This document shows positions 51,726 through 60,366 of a DNA stretch of 64,000 nucleotides, in pieces. Under the pieces are notes generated by a model. That model was not told where the DNA came from, searched no databases, and saw only the letters and a list, made by a program, of their open reading frames with translations. The first letter of the stretch is position 1; each line of letters opens with the position of its first letter. The stretch is from Pseudonocardia sp. EC080619-01 (GTDB lineage: Bacteria; Actinomycetota; Actinomycetes; Mycobacteriales; Pseudonocardiaceae), in contig NZ_CP012184.1 in the NCBI RefSeq assembly GCF_001420995.1, forward strand, positions 1,720,501-1,784,500. The letters are read 5' to 3'. Position numbers and translations under genes: made by a program.

Positions 51726-53186
51726 ATGAGCACCACCCCCGAGTTCCGCAACTTCATCGACGGCGGCTGGGTCGCCGCCCGCAACGACGAGTGGATCGAC
51801 GTCGTCAGCCCGCGCAACCGCCAGGTGATCGCCCGCGTGCCGCGCGGCGGCGAGAAGGACGTCGCCGACGCCGTCGAGGCCGCGGGCCGGGCGTTCCCGG
51901 GCTGGCGCGACACCGCGCCGCGGGCGCGCGGCCGGCTGCTGCAGCAGATCGCCGACGCGATCGAGCCGCACATCGAGCGGATCGGCCGCCAGATCGCCGA
52001 CGAGAACGGCAACGCGCTGCGCACCCAGGCCCGCGGCGAGGTCCAGTACGCCGTCGACGTCTTCCGCTACTTCGGCTCGGTCGCGAGCGAGACCAAGGGC
52101 GAGACGATCCCGCTCAACGCGCACGTCCTCGACTACTCCCGCCGTGAGCCGATCGGCGTCGTCGGCGCGATCGTCCCGTGGAACGCGCCGGTCCAGCTGG
52201 CCTCGATGAAGATCGCCGCGGCGCTCGCCGCCGGCAACTCGCTGGTCCTCAAGGCCGCCGAGGACGCCCCGCTCGCCGTCCTGGAGATCGTGAAGATCTG
52301 CGCCGACTTCCTCCCGGCAGGCGTGCTGAACTGCGTCGTCGGCTACGGCACCGAGGCCGGCGAGGCCCTGATCACCCACCCGGCCGTGCGGAAGCTGTCC
52401 TTCACCGGGTCCACCGCCGTCGGCAAGCGGGTCATGGCGGCCGCCGCCGAGCGGATCGTTCCCGTCTCGCTCGAGCTCGGCGGCAAGAACCCGCAGATCG
52501 TCTTCCCGGACGCCGACGAGGACTGGGTCGTCCAGGGCGTCGTCACCGGCATGCGCTTCGTGCGCCAGGGGCAGTCCTGCACCGCCGGATCGCGGCTGTT
52601 CGTGCACCGCTCGATCGTCGACTCGTTCGTCGAGAAGGTCACCGCGCACCTGTCGAAGCTGAAGGTCGGCGACCCGCTCGACGAGGCGACCGACATGGGC
52701 GCCGTGGTGAACCAGAAGCAGTACGACCGGGTCTGCAGCTTCATCGACGAGGGCCTGCAGCGCGGGGAGGCCCGGGTCGCGATCGGCGGGCGTCCGCCGT
52801 CGGAGGGCCCGCTGTCGGAGGGCTACTACATCGAGCCCACCGTGTTCGTCGGGATCGAGAACGACTGGCGGATCGCCCAGGAGGAGATCTTCGGGCCGGT
52901 GCTGTGCGTGATCCCGTGGGACGACGAGGAGGAGGTCGTCCGCATGGCCAACGACACCCACTACGGGCTGTCCGCGTTCGTCTGGACCCACGACCTCGGG
53001 AAGGCGCTGCGCACCGCGCACGCGATCGACGCCGGCTGGGTGCAGGTCAACCAGGGCGGCGGCCAGGTGCTCGGGCAGTCCTACGGTGGCTACAAGCAGA
53101 GCGGCATCGGCCGCGAGTTCTCGCTCGAGGGCATGCTGGAGAGCTTCACCGAGCGCAAGCACGTCTCCGTCGACACCTCCCACTGA
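51726..53186 (+). CDS. Aldehyde dehydrogenase
   Basis: 486-residue ALDH of the betaine-aldehyde/phenylacetaldehyde type. Catalytic Cys285 in RQGQSCTAGSR, Glu250 in LELGGKN, FTGST near 227. It lacks the CoA-acylating MmsA hallmarks I would look for, so a plain acid product is more likely than an acyl-CoA. GGAAAGG-like ribosome site upstream and 32-nt gap from the dehydrogenase. Probably oxidises the semialdehyde made by that enzyme. Confidence 0.88.
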   Translation: MSTTPEFRNFIDGGWVAARNDEWIDVVSPRNRQVIARVPRGGEKDVADAVEAAGRAFPGWRDTAPRARGRLLQQIADAIEPHIERIGRQIADENGNALRTQARGEVQYAVDVFRYFGSVASETKGETIPLNAHVLDYSRREPIGVVGAIVPWNAPVQLASMKIAAALAAGNSLVLKAAEDAPLAVLEIVKICADFLPAGVLNCVVGYGTEAGEALITHPAVRKLSFTGSTAVGKRVMAAAAERIVPVSLELGGKNPQIVFPDADEDWVVQGVVTGMRFVRQGQSCTAGSRLFVHRSIVDSFVEKVTAHLSKLKVGDPLDEATDMGAVVNQKQYDRVCSFIDEGLQRGEARVAIGGRPPSEGPLSEGYYIEPTVFVGIENDWRIAQEEIFGPVLCVIPWDDEEEVVRMANDTHYGLSAFVWTHDLGKALRTAHAIDAGWVQVNQGGGQVLGQSYGGYKQSGIGREFSLEGMLESFTERKHVSVDTSH

Positions 53187-53194
53187 GGCGCGCC

Positions 53195-54055
53195 ATGACC
53201 GACGAGACCTTCACCGGCGAGCTCGGCCGGGTCCTGCGTGAGGACCCGCCCGCCGAGCTCGTCGTCGACCGGGTCGCCGTGCAGGACGTCGACGACGTCG
53301 CCGTGGTGACGCTGTCGAAGCCCGAGGCCCGCAACGCACTGTCGCTCGCCGCCTGGCAGCGGCTGCGCACCGTGTTCACCGAGCTCGGCGGGCGGGACGG
53401 CCTGCGGGCCGTGGTCGTCCGCGGGGCCGGCCCGGACGCACTCGCGGCCGGCGCCGACATCAAGGAGTTCCCGCAGACCCGCCTCGGTGCGGCCGCGGCG
53501 ACCGGCTACAACGAGTCGATCGCCCGGGCGCTGCGGGCGGTGTCCGCGGTGCCGGTGCCGGTGATCGCGTCCATCCACGGGCTCGCGGTCGGCGGCGGCT
53601 GCGAGCTCGCCGCCGCGTGCGACGTCCGGATCGCCTCGACGGCGGCCCGGTTCGGCATCCCCATCGGCAAGCTGGGGGTCACCCTCGGCTACACCGAGAC
53701 CTCCGCGGTGGCCCGGGTGATCGGCCCGGCCGAGCTGAAGTACCTGCTGTTCAGCGGGGACATCGTCGGTGCGGCCGACGCCCACCGGATCGGGCTCGTG
53801 CAGCGGCTCGTCGAGCCGGGCGAGCTGGTCGACACCGTCACCGGCCTGGTCGGACGGATCCGGACCCAGGCCCCGGTCACGATCAGCGCCGCCAAGCTCG
53901 TGACGGACATGGCGGGGCGTCCGCTCACCGACGCCGACGCCGACCTGCTGTCGCGGCTGCACGTCGAGGCCTACGACGGGCCGGACCTCCGCGAGGGGGT
54001 CGCGGCCTTCGGCGAGCGCCGGGCACCGGTGTTCGGCCGGAAGGGAGAGGACTGA
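53195..54055 (+). CDS. Enoyl-CoA hydratase/isomerase-family protein
   Basis: 286-residue crotonase. The first catalytic acid is kept (GLAVGGGCELAAACD), but the second reads FGIPIGKLG, with Ile where hydratases have Glu after Pro. Oxyanion segment is AAGADIKEF. The missing acid suggests isomerase, decarboxylase or another crotonase reaction. Eight nt after the ALDH stop and 1 nt before the CoA-transferase ATG. Confidence 0.83.
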   Translation: MTDETFTGELGRVLREDPPAELVVDRVAVQDVDDVAVVTLSKPEARNALSLAAWQRLRTVFTELGGRDGLRAVVVRGAGPDALAAGADIKEFPQTRLGAAAATGYNESIARALRAVSAVPVPVIASIHGLAVGGGCELAAACDVRIASTAARFGIPIGKLGVTLGYTETSAVARVIGPAELKYLLFSGDIVGAADAHRIGLVQRLVEPGELVDTVTGLVGRIRTQAPVTISAAKLVTDMAGRPLTDADADLLSRLHVEAYDGPDLREGVAAFGERRAPVFGRKGED

Positions 54056-54056
54056 C

Positions 54057-55265
54057 ATGGGAGCACTGGACGGGGTCCGCGTCGTCGACCTCACCCGGTA
54101 CCTGTCGGGACCGACGCTGACGATGCTCCTCGCCGACCTCGGCGCGGACGTCGTGAAGGTCGAGACGCTGCCGAACGGGGACGCCGCCCGCCAGTCGGGA
54201 CCGTTCACCGGCGGCGAGAGCGTCTACTACATGGCCTCGAACCGCAACAAGCGCAGCGTCGCCCTCGACCTGCGCAGCGAGGCGGGCGCCGAGGCGCTGC
54301 GCAGGCTCATCGCCGAGGCCGACGTGTTCGTGGAGAACTTCAAGCCGGGCACCGTGGAGAAGATGGGCGTCGGGGCGGCGGCGATGCGGGAACTGAACCC
54401 GCGTCTGGTCTACGTCTCGCTCAGCGGGTTCGGGCAGCGCCCGCCCGGGTCCGAGCTGGCCGGTTTCGACCAGACCGCGCAGGCCATGTCGGGGCTCATG
54501 AGCGTGACCGGCACCCCGGAGACCGGCCCGCTGCGGGTCGGAATCGCGGTGGCCGACTCCGCGACCGGCGTGTTCGGCGCGGTCGGCGTGCTGTCCGCGC
54601 TCTACGAGCGCGAACGCACCGGGCAGGGCACCGTGGTCGAGGGATCGCTCATGCAGTCGATGCTGACGCTGCTGTCCTACCAGGCCCAGAAGTACCTGAG
54701 CCTCGGCGTCACCCCCGGCCAGGACGGCAACGACCACCCGATCATGTTCCCGCAGGGCACTTTCAGGACCGGTGACTCGGCGATGACGCTGGCCTGCGGG
54801 AACGAGAAGATGTGGCAGCGGCTCTGCTCCGCACTCGGGAAGCAGGAGTGGGAGCAGGATCCCCGCTTCGCCAGCAACGCCGACCGGATGGCGAACCGGG
54901 CCGAGCTGCGCACGCTGATCGAGGAGGTCCTCTCGGCGAAGACCACCGAGGAGTGGCTCGACTCGGTCGGGGCGGCCGGGGTCCCGTGCGGCCCGGTCCT
55001 CACCATCCCCGAGGCGCTCGAGCACCCGATCACCGCGGGCCTCGACATGGTGGCCGACGTCGACCACTCGGCGCTGGGCGCGATGCGGGTCCTCGGGCAG
55101 TCGGTGAACGTGGGCGCCGCCGATCCGGACTGGCTGCGCAGGCCGGCCCCGATGCTCGGCGAGCACACCGAGGAGGTCCTCACCGCGGCCGGCTACTCGG
55201 CCGACGAGATCGACCTCATGGTCGTCGGCGGACACGCGGCGCAGTGGCGGCGCAGCGGGAGCTGA
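54057..55265 (+). CDS. Family III CoA-transferase (CaiB/BaiF)
   Basis: 402 residues, usual single-domain length. N-terminal VRVVDLTRYLSGPTLTMLLADLGADVVKVE is diagnostic. At the position of the nucleophilic Asp the sequence reads GQGTVVEGSLMQ, with Glu instead of Asp; Glu variants exist in the family, but this could affect the covalent anhydride step. Last gene of its operon, ending in a perfect 20-bp hairpin. Confidence 0.88.
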   Translation: MGALDGVRVVDLTRYLSGPTLTMLLADLGADVVKVETLPNGDAARQSGPFTGGESVYYMASNRNKRSVALDLRSEAGAEALRRLIAEADVFVENFKPGTVEKMGVGAAAMRELNPRLVYVSLSGFGQRPPGSELAGFDQTAQAMSGLMSVTGTPETGPLRVGIAVADSATGVFGAVGVLSALYERERTGQGTVVEGSLMQSMLTLLSYQAQKYLSLGVTPGQDGNDHPIMFPQGTFRTGDSAMTLACGNEKMWQRLCSALGKQEWEQDPRFASNADRMANRAELRTLIEEVLSAKTTEEWLDSVGAAGVPCGPVLTIPEALEHPITAGLDMVADVDHSALGAMRVLGQSVNVGAADPDWLRRPAPMLGEHTEEVLTAAGYSADEIDLMVVGGHAAQWRRSGS

Positions 55266-55269
55266 CCAC

Positions 55270-55312
55270 GACGACGGCGGGCCCGGGACACCGTCCCGGG
55301 CCCGCCGTCGTC
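55270..55312. terminator. Perfect 20-bp bidirectional hairpin terminator
   Basis: Left arm 55270-55289 (GACGACGGCGGGCCCGGGAC) and right arm 55293-55312 are exact complements with a 3-nt ACC loop. It fills the 52-nt gap between the convergent CoA-transferase and GntR genes, an ideal two-way terminator despite lacking a T-run. Confidence 0.8.
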
Positions 55313-55317
55313 GGAGC

Positions 55318-56046
55318 TCACGCCTCGATGGTGCCGGCGAGCGAGGTCACCAGCTTCTCGGCCGCGTTCCCGAGGTGCTGCCGGACCGCGGCCTCAGCGG
55401 CGTCGGCGTCGCGGGCCTGCAGGGCACGGGCGATCTCGGCGTGCTCCTGCCACGCGCTGTCGAACACGGTCGTGGTGTGCAGGACACTCACCATCGCCCG
55501 CTCCACGATCGACCACACCGGCACGATCGCCCGCTGGTAGTGCTCGTTCCGGGACGCGGACAGGATCGCCATGTGGAACTCGCGGTCGGCGGCGAGCAGC
55601 TTCTCCGCGTCGTAGGACGCGAACGCCTCGCCGTGGGTGTCCACGATCGTCCGGATCCGGCGCAGGTCCCGGTCCGAGCCGTGCTCGGCGGCGTTGCGGA
55701 CCGCGCGCGACTCCAGCGCGAGGCGTACCTCGTACACCTGCCGCACGTCGGTCTCGGTCAGCGGGCGGACCGCCACTCCCCCGCCGGGCAGCGACTCGAG
55801 CAGGCCCTCGGCGACGAGGTCGGGGATCGCCGCGCGGATGGGCATCCGGCTCACGCCGAGCTGGCGGGCGACCTGGACCTGGTTCAGCTTCCCCTCGGGG
55901 ATCTCGGCGAGCGCGATCGCCAGCCGGAGCCGGTCCCGCACCGTCCGCACGAGCGTCGTCGTGTCGCGTGGTGGCAGCTGCTCCAGCGCCGACCCCCGCG
56001 ACGGCGGGTTCCCGGCCGGGTCGGCATCGTCGGTTGTGCTCGCCAT
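55318..56046 (-). CDS. GntR-family regulator, FCD (FadR-like) subfamily
   Basis: 242 residues. Winged HTH at about 30-95 (GKLNQVQVARQLGVSRMPIRAAI, LVAEGLLESLPGGGV), then an all-helical FCD domain with the metal/ligand His pattern (DREFHMAIL, HAEIARAL, RQHLGN). FCD regulators sense carboxylates and bind short palindromes. A CCTGGATCC half-palindrome lies 53 nt upstream of the ATG and three fuller copies lie by its neighbours, so autoregulation and control of flanking units are likely. ATG 56046 has AAAGGTG upstream. Confidence 0.88.
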   Translation of the reverse strand: MASTTDDADPAGNPPSRGSALEQLPPRDTTTLVRTVRDRLRLAIALAEIPEGKLNQVQVARQLGVSRMPIRAAIPDLVAEGLLESLPGGGVAVRPLTETDVRQVYEVRLALESRAVRNAAEHGSDRDLRRIRTIVDTHGEAFASYDAEKLLAADREFHMAILSASRNEHYQRAIVPVWSIVERAMVSVLHTTTVFDSAWQEHAEIARALQARDADAAEAAVRQHLGNAAEKLVTSLAGTIEA

Positions 56047-56098
56047 GGACGCACGCACCTTTCGTCGTCTTCGCGGCCAATCTAGCAGCAGCGAGGTT

Positions 56099-56107
56099 CC
56101 TGGATCC
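56099..56107. promoter_or_regulatory. CCTGGATCC element upstream of the GntR gene
   Basis: CCTGGATCC followed by CCG keeps 9 of the 12 bases of the palindrome at 49696 and lies 53 nt before the GntR ATG. Candidate autoregulatory half-perfect site. Confidence 0.4.
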
Positions 56108-56218
56108 CCGAGCCACATCGGCCCGGACACGCGGCCGCCCCCGTCCCGGCTCGTGGCCGGACGGGGGCGGGAGGCCACGTCGCCGGCCGATCGGACCGGC
56201 GGAGACGGCGGGTGCGGA

Positions 56219-57232
56219 TCAGGCGGTCTCGGTGATCTTCCGGTCGACCCACGGCATCATGTCGCGCAGCCGGGCACCGACCTGCTCGATGCCGTGCTCC
56301 TTGCCCTCGGCGCGCAGGCGCAGGAAGTTCGGGCGGCCGTTGTCGTCCTCCGCGATCCACTCCTTCGCGAAGGTGCCGTCCTGGATCTCGGTGAGGATCC
56401 GGCGCATCTCGCGACGGGTGTCGTCGTTCACGATCCGCGGGCCGCGGGTCAGGTCGCCGTACTCGGCGGTGTCGCTGCAGGAGTAGCGCTGACGCGCGAT
56501 GCCGCCCTCGTAGACGAGGTCGACGATCAGCTTCATCTCGTGCAGGACCTCGAAGTAGGCGATCTCGGGCTGGTAGCCGGCCTCGACGAGGGTGTCGAAC
56601 CCGGCCTGGATCAGCGCCGAGGCGCCGCCGCACAGCACGGCCTGCTCACCGAACAGGTCGGTCTCGGTCTCCTCGGCGACGGTCGTCTCGATGACCCCGG
56701 CCCGGGTGGCGCCGAGCGCCTTCGCGTAGGCGAGCGCGAGCTGCTTCGCGGAGCCGCTGCCGTCCTGCTCGACCGCGACCAGCGCGGGGACCCCGTGCCC
56801 GTCGGCGAACTGGCGCCGGACCAGGTGGCCGGGCCCCTTCGGCGCGACCAGCGCGACGTCGACGCCCTCGGGGGCGGCGATGTAGCCGTACCGGACGTTG
56901 AACCCGTGGCTGAAGATCAGCATGTTGCCGGGCGCGAGGTTCGGGGCGATCTCGTCCGCGTACAGCGTGCGCTGGACGGTGTCCGGCGCCTGGATCGAGA
57001 CCACGTCGGCCTCGGCGGCGGCCGCGGCCGGGGTGACGACCCGCAGGCCCTCCTCCTCGGCCTTGGCCCGCGACCTCGACCCCTCGGGCAGGCCGACGCG
57101 GACGTCGACGCCGGAGTCCCGCAGGCAGAGCGCGTGGGCGTGGCCCTGGCTGCCGTACCCGATGACGGCGACCTTCCGGCCCTGGAGCAGCCCCAGGTCG
57201 GCGTCGGCGTCGTAGTGGACGGTGGCGGTCAT
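56219..57232 (-). CDS. ilvC: Ketol-acid reductoisomerase, class I
   Basis: NADPH- and Mg-dependent isomerisation and reduction of 2-acetolactate in branched-chain amino acid synthesis. 337 residues. [13 protein letters not shown] is the cofactor loop, [23 protein letters not shown] and [17 protein letters not shown] the catalytic knotted-domain blocks, and TAEYGD the substrate contact. Unlike usual ilvBNC operons, it stands alone, divergent from two amidohydrolases and next to an FCD GntR. It may be a second copy recruited to reduce a 2-oxo or 2-hydroxy-2-alkyl acid in catabolism (inference). Confidence 0.94.
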   Translation of the reverse strand: MTATVHYDADADLGLLQGRKVAVIGYGSQGHAHALCLRDSGVDVRVGLPEGSRSRAKAEEEGLRVVTPAAAAAEADVVSIQAPDTVQRTLYADEIAPNLAPGNMLIFSHGFNVRYGYIAAPEGVDVALVAPKGPGHLVRRQFADGHGVPALVAVEQDGSGSAKQLALAYAKALGATRAGVIETTVAEETETDLFGEQAVLCGGASALIQAGFDTLVEAGYQPEIAYFEVLHEMKLIVDLVYEGGIARQRYSCSDTAEYGDLTRGPRIVNDDTRREMRRILTEIQDGTFAKEWIAEDDNGRPNFLRLRAEGKEHGIEQVGARLRDMMPWVDRKITETA

Positions 57233-57304
57233 CGATTCACTCCTTGTCGGACGGTCGTGCGGCCCCGGTGCTGCGGGGCCGGGGACGAACGTACTCCGTA
57301 TCGG

Positions 57305-57320
57305 CTCCTGGATCCAGGAG
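57305..57320. promoter_or_regulatory. CTCCTGGATCCAGGAG palindrome in the ilvC/amidohydrolase divergon
   Basis: Perfect 16-bp palindrome, 73 nt upstream of the ilvC ATG on the minus strand. It extends the CCTGGATCCAGG core at 49696-49707. Likely FCD-GntR operator. Confidence 0.65.
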
Positions 57321-57381
57321 ACAGGATCAGAAGTTCGCGCTCGTGTCTTGAGTCACCTGAGGATCCATGGTTATCCTTGAT

Positions 57382-57391
57382 CCTGGATCCA
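57382..57391. promoter_or_regulatory. CCTGGATCCA element near the amidohydrolase promoter
   Basis: Second copy of the core in the 223-nt divergent gap, 64 nt before the amidohydrolase ATG; GGATCCA at 57361-57367 may be a third weak contact. Spacing to 57305 is about seven helical turns, compatible with looping or separate control of each promoter. Confidence 0.5.
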
Positions 57392-57455
57392 CGCTACTGA
57401 GCCTCTCGTGGCCCAGCCACGGTCCGCACGAGAACCGAAAGGTCCGTTCCCGAAC

Positions 57456-58577
57456 ATGGTTGACACCGTCGTTACCCCGAGGCAGAAGCTCGCGGAACCC
57501 GCGGCCGGCACGCGCGCCGCCGTGGTCGACTGCGACACCCACCCGATCCTGCCGTCGGCCCGCGATCTCCTCCCCTACCTCGACGAGTACTGGGGTGACC
57601 AGCTGATCGGCGCACTCGCGCCGTACTACGACCCCAGCTACCACCCGCGGGGGTCGAACATCGCGCAGCTGCCGGATGCGCGCACCGACGACAACGGCCG
57701 GGCGTCCACCCGGGTCGAGGACTTCGTCGCCGACGTCTTCGCCGACGGGCGCACCGACTACGCGATCCTCAACTGCCTCTACGCCGTCCAGCAGATGCAC
57801 CAGCCGCGCCGCGAGGCCGCGCACGCCAGGGCGCTGAACGACTGGGTCGCCCACGAGTGGCTGGCGCAGGACTCGCGCCTGCGGGCCTCGATCGTCGTGC
57901 CGCAGGGCACCCCGGAGCTGGCCGCCGAGGAGATCGACCACAGGGCAGGCGACGACCGGTTCGTGCAGGTACTGCTGCTCGGCCAGTCCGAGCTGCTCTA
58001 CGGCCGTCAGATCAACTGGCCGATCTGGGAGGCCGCGCACCGCAACGGGCTGCCGGTCACCATCCACATCGGAGGCGTGTTCCGCCAGGCCCCGACGTCG
58101 GTCGGCTGGCCCACCTCGTACCTCGAGTGGTACGTCGGCCAGCAGTCCAACCTGGAGGCCCAGATCAACTCGATCGTCTCCGAGGGCGTGCTGCAGAAGT
58201 ACCCGGACACCAAGGTCGTCGTCAGCGAGGTCGGGTTCAAGTGGCTCCCGCCCTTCGTCTGGAAGTTCGACAAGCTCTGGAAGAGCTACCGGCCCGACAT
58301 GCCGTGGCTGGACCGCGCGCCGTCCGAGTTGATCCGCGACCACTTCCGGTTCACCACCGCCCCGTCCGACGGCGCCGAGCAGGCCGGCGGCCTGGACACC
58401 GCGGTCGAGCGCATGGGCAGCGACCGGATGCTCGTGTTCTCCAGCGACTACCCGCACCACCACACGACCGGCCCGCACGCGATCGCGAACGGCACGACCG
58501 ACCCCGAGCTCATCGAGCGCATCTACCGGCACAACGCCTGGGACCTCTACAACCTCAGCGTCCCGGCCGACGAGTGA
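57456..58577 (+). CDS. Amidohydrolase-2 family (TIM-barrel metal hydrolase/decarboxylase)
   Basis: 373 residues. N-terminal metal motif Asp27-x-His29 (VDCDTHP), TIHIGG near residue 205 and FSSDYPHHHT near 327-336 complete the amidohydrolase-2 pattern seen in aminocarboxymuconate-semialdehyde and orsellinate decarboxylases. It may be a decarboxylase or a C-C/ester hydrolase. ATG 57456 is chosen over a GTG at 57408; GAAAGG lies 14 nt upstream, slightly far. First gene of the amidohydrolase/Rieske-ferredoxin/reductase unit. Confidence 0.83.
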   Translation: MVDTVVTPRQKLAEPAAGTRAAVVDCDTHPILPSARDLLPYLDEYWGDQLIGALAPYYDPSYHPRGSNIAQLPDARTDDNGRASTRVEDFVADVFADGRTDYAILNCLYAVQQMHQPRREAAHARALNDWVAHEWLAQDSRLRASIVVPQGTPELAAEEIDHRAGDDRFVQVLLLGQSELLYGRQINWPIWEAAHRNGLPVTIHIGGVFRQAPTSVGWPTSYLEWYVGQQSNLEAQINSIVSEGVLQKYPDTKVVVSEVGFKWLPPFVWKFDKLWKSYRPDMPWLDRAPSELIRDHFRFTTAPSDGAEQAGGLDTAVERMGSDRMLVFSSDYPHHHTTGPHAIANGTTDPELIERIYRHNAWDLYNLSVPADE

Positions 58578-58591
58578 AAGGCGACATCACC

Positions 58592-59725
58592 ATGACGGTC
58601 ATCGACCACGCTCCCGCCACCGCGCCGGTGAGCACGCCCGTCCTCGGTACGGGCATCTTCGACGTCGACATCCACCCGGTCCCCAAGGAAGGCCTCATCG
58701 CCGGCTACCTGCCGGAGCGGTGGCGGCGCCACATCGCCGAGTACGGCGTGCGCACCACGAACGGCCTGTCCACGGTCACGGAGTACCCGCAGATGTACGG
58801 CGGGGCCATGCGCAACGACTCGTGGCCCGACGACGGGACCTACCCCGGTTCGTCGCTCGACCTGATCCGGTCCCAGCTGCTCGACCCGTACGACATCACC
58901 ATCGGTGTGCTCCAGTGCCTGGCCCCCGGCGGCCAGACCCTGAACCCGGCGAGCCAGGCGCTCGACCCGCGGCTCGCGCACGTGCTGACCCAGGCCATCA
59001 ACGACTGGCAGCTCGAGCACATCGTGTACCCCGAGCCGCGGCTGCGGGCCTCCGCGCCGGTCGCCTTCGAGGCCGCCGACCTGGCCGTCGAGGAGATCGA
59101 GCGGGTCGGGTCGAACCCGGGCGTCGTGTCGCTGCTGGGCCTGAGCAAGACCCTGGAGCCGCTGGGCAGCCGCCGGTACTGGCCGATCTACGAGGCCGCC
59201 GTCGCGCACGGCCTGCCGATCCAGTTCCACCTCTCGCAGGGCGGCGGGCACGCCAACACCGGGACCGGCTGGACCTCGTACCACACCGAGTACCACGTCG
59301 GGCACACCCAGAGCCTGCAGTCCCAGATGCTCAGCCTGATCCTCACCGGGACGTTCGACCGCTTCCCGGACCTGAAGGTCATGTTCGTCGAAGGCAACGT
59401 GCTGCACTTCGCGCCGCTGGCCGAGCGGCTCGACTACCACTGGAGCAACCTGCGCAGCGAGGTCGCCGACCTGCAGCGCAAGCCCTCGGAGTACATCCGC
59501 GACCACATCTGGGCCTCCACCCAGCCGATCGACGAGCCGGAGAACCCGCGCCACCTCGCCGAGATGATCGAGGAGTTCTGCCCGGACAACGTGGTGTTCG
59601 CCTCCGACTACCCCCACTTCGACTTCGACTCCCCGGAGACGGTCTTCCCGGCCTCCTTCCCCGAGGAGATGAAGCAGAAGATCATGCGCGACAACGGGCT
59701 GAAGTTCTTCGGCCTGGACGGGTGA
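58592..59725 (+). CDS. Amidohydrolase-2 family protein, paralogue
   Basis: 377-residue paralogue of the preceding gene. Metal motif Asp26-x-His28 (FDVDIHP), QFHLSQGGGHAN near 210-220 and VFASDYPHFDFDSP near 335-348. The pair shares the block TSYxxEYxVGxxQSLQ-Q. Two unlike barrels side by side may form a hetero-oligomer or act on successive intermediates. GTGAAAGG upstream and 14-nt gap. Confidence 0.83.
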   Translation: MTVIDHAPATAPVSTPVLGTGIFDVDIHPVPKEGLIAGYLPERWRRHIAEYGVRTTNGLSTVTEYPQMYGGAMRNDSWPDDGTYPGSSLDLIRSQLLDPYDITIGVLQCLAPGGQTLNPASQALDPRLAHVLTQAINDWQLEHIVYPEPRLRASAPVAFEAADLAVEEIERVGSNPGVVSLLGLSKTLEPLGSRRYWPIYEAAVAHGLPIQFHLSQGGGHANTGTGWTSYHTEYHVGHTQSLQSQMLSLILTGTFDRFPDLKVMFVEGNVLHFAPLAERLDYHWSNLRSEVADLQRKPSEYIRDHIWASTQPIDEPENPRHLAEMIEEFCPDNVVFASDYPHFDFDSPETVFPASFPEEMKQKIMRDNGLKFFGLDG

Positions 59726-59732
59726 GCACACC

Positions 59733-60230
59733 ATGACCAAGTACGCAGTCGCCAACGTCGCCGACATCGCGCCGGGCGAGCGCAAGATCGTCGAGATCGA
59801 GAGCCGCAAGGTCGGCGTGTTCAACGTCGACGGCGAGTACTACGCCCTGCTCGACCAGTGCCCGCACGCGGGCGCCGCGCTGTGCAGCTTCGGCACCGTC
59901 TTCGGGGTCTCCGAGTCCGAGGCCCCCGACACGCCGATCACCTACGAGCGCAACCGGTCCATCCGGTGCCCGTGGCACGCGTGGGAGTACGACATCCGCA
60001 CCGGTGAGTCGTTCTTCGACCCGCGCAACGCGCGAGTCCGCAAGTACACCGTCGAGGTCGTCGCCGGGTCCCCGGAGGACACCGTCGACCCCGAGGGCGG
60101 TGTGCAGAAGGGCCCCTACGTGATGGAGGGGTACGAGGTGTCGATCGACGGCGACATGGTCGTCGTCGACACCAGCCGGCGCCGGCCCGCACGCGGGCCC
60201 CGCGCGCAGGCCACGACCGGCCGGGCCTGA
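59733..60230 (+). CDS. Rieske 2Fe-2S ferredoxin-like protein with a long inter-motif insert
   Basis: 165-residue small Rieske protein. Ligands are Cys43, His45, Cys79 and His82 (CPHAG, CPWHAW). The gap between the motifs is 33 residues, against about 15-17 in biphenyl-type ferredoxins, because of an insert near 52-72 (FGTVFGVSESEAPDTP). A C-terminal tail ends in basic residues. It follows the two amidohydrolases by 7 nt and precedes a PDR-type reductase, an odd grouping because no catalytic oxygenase is adjacent. Confidence 0.85.
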   Translation: MTKYAVANVADIAPGERKIVEIESRKVGVFNVDGEYYALLDQCPHAGAALCSFGTVFGVSESEAPDTPITYERNRSIRCPWHAWEYDIRTGESFFDPRNARVRKYTVEVVAGSPEDTVDPEGGVQKGPYVMEGYEVSIDGDMVVVDTSRRRPARGPRAQATTGRA

Positions 60231-60246
60231 CCGGCCCGGTCCCAGC

Positions 60247-60279
60247 CCGCCGGGCCGGCGCGACCCGCCGGCCCGGCGG
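60247..60279. terminator. Perfect 14-bp hairpin after the Rieske ferredoxin gene
   Basis: CCGCCGGGCCGGCG at 60247-60260 pairs exactly with CGCCGGCCCGGCGG at 60266-60279 over a 5-nt loop, 16 nt past the stop. It would lower expression of the reductase relative to the upstream genes. Confidence 0.55.
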
Positions 60280-60366
60280 CGGCCCGTCCCGCACTCCCCT
60301 GGTCCGCCCGCTCCGTACAGCGCCGTCCGGCACCCGCCCGCGCTGTCGGCTCGTCCCGCGAAACGG

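Noticed and set aside
55270..55312. The 43-bp inverted repeat as an insertion-sequence end or attachment site
   Set aside because: No transposase or direct repeats flank it, and it lies exactly between convergent genes, as a terminator would.
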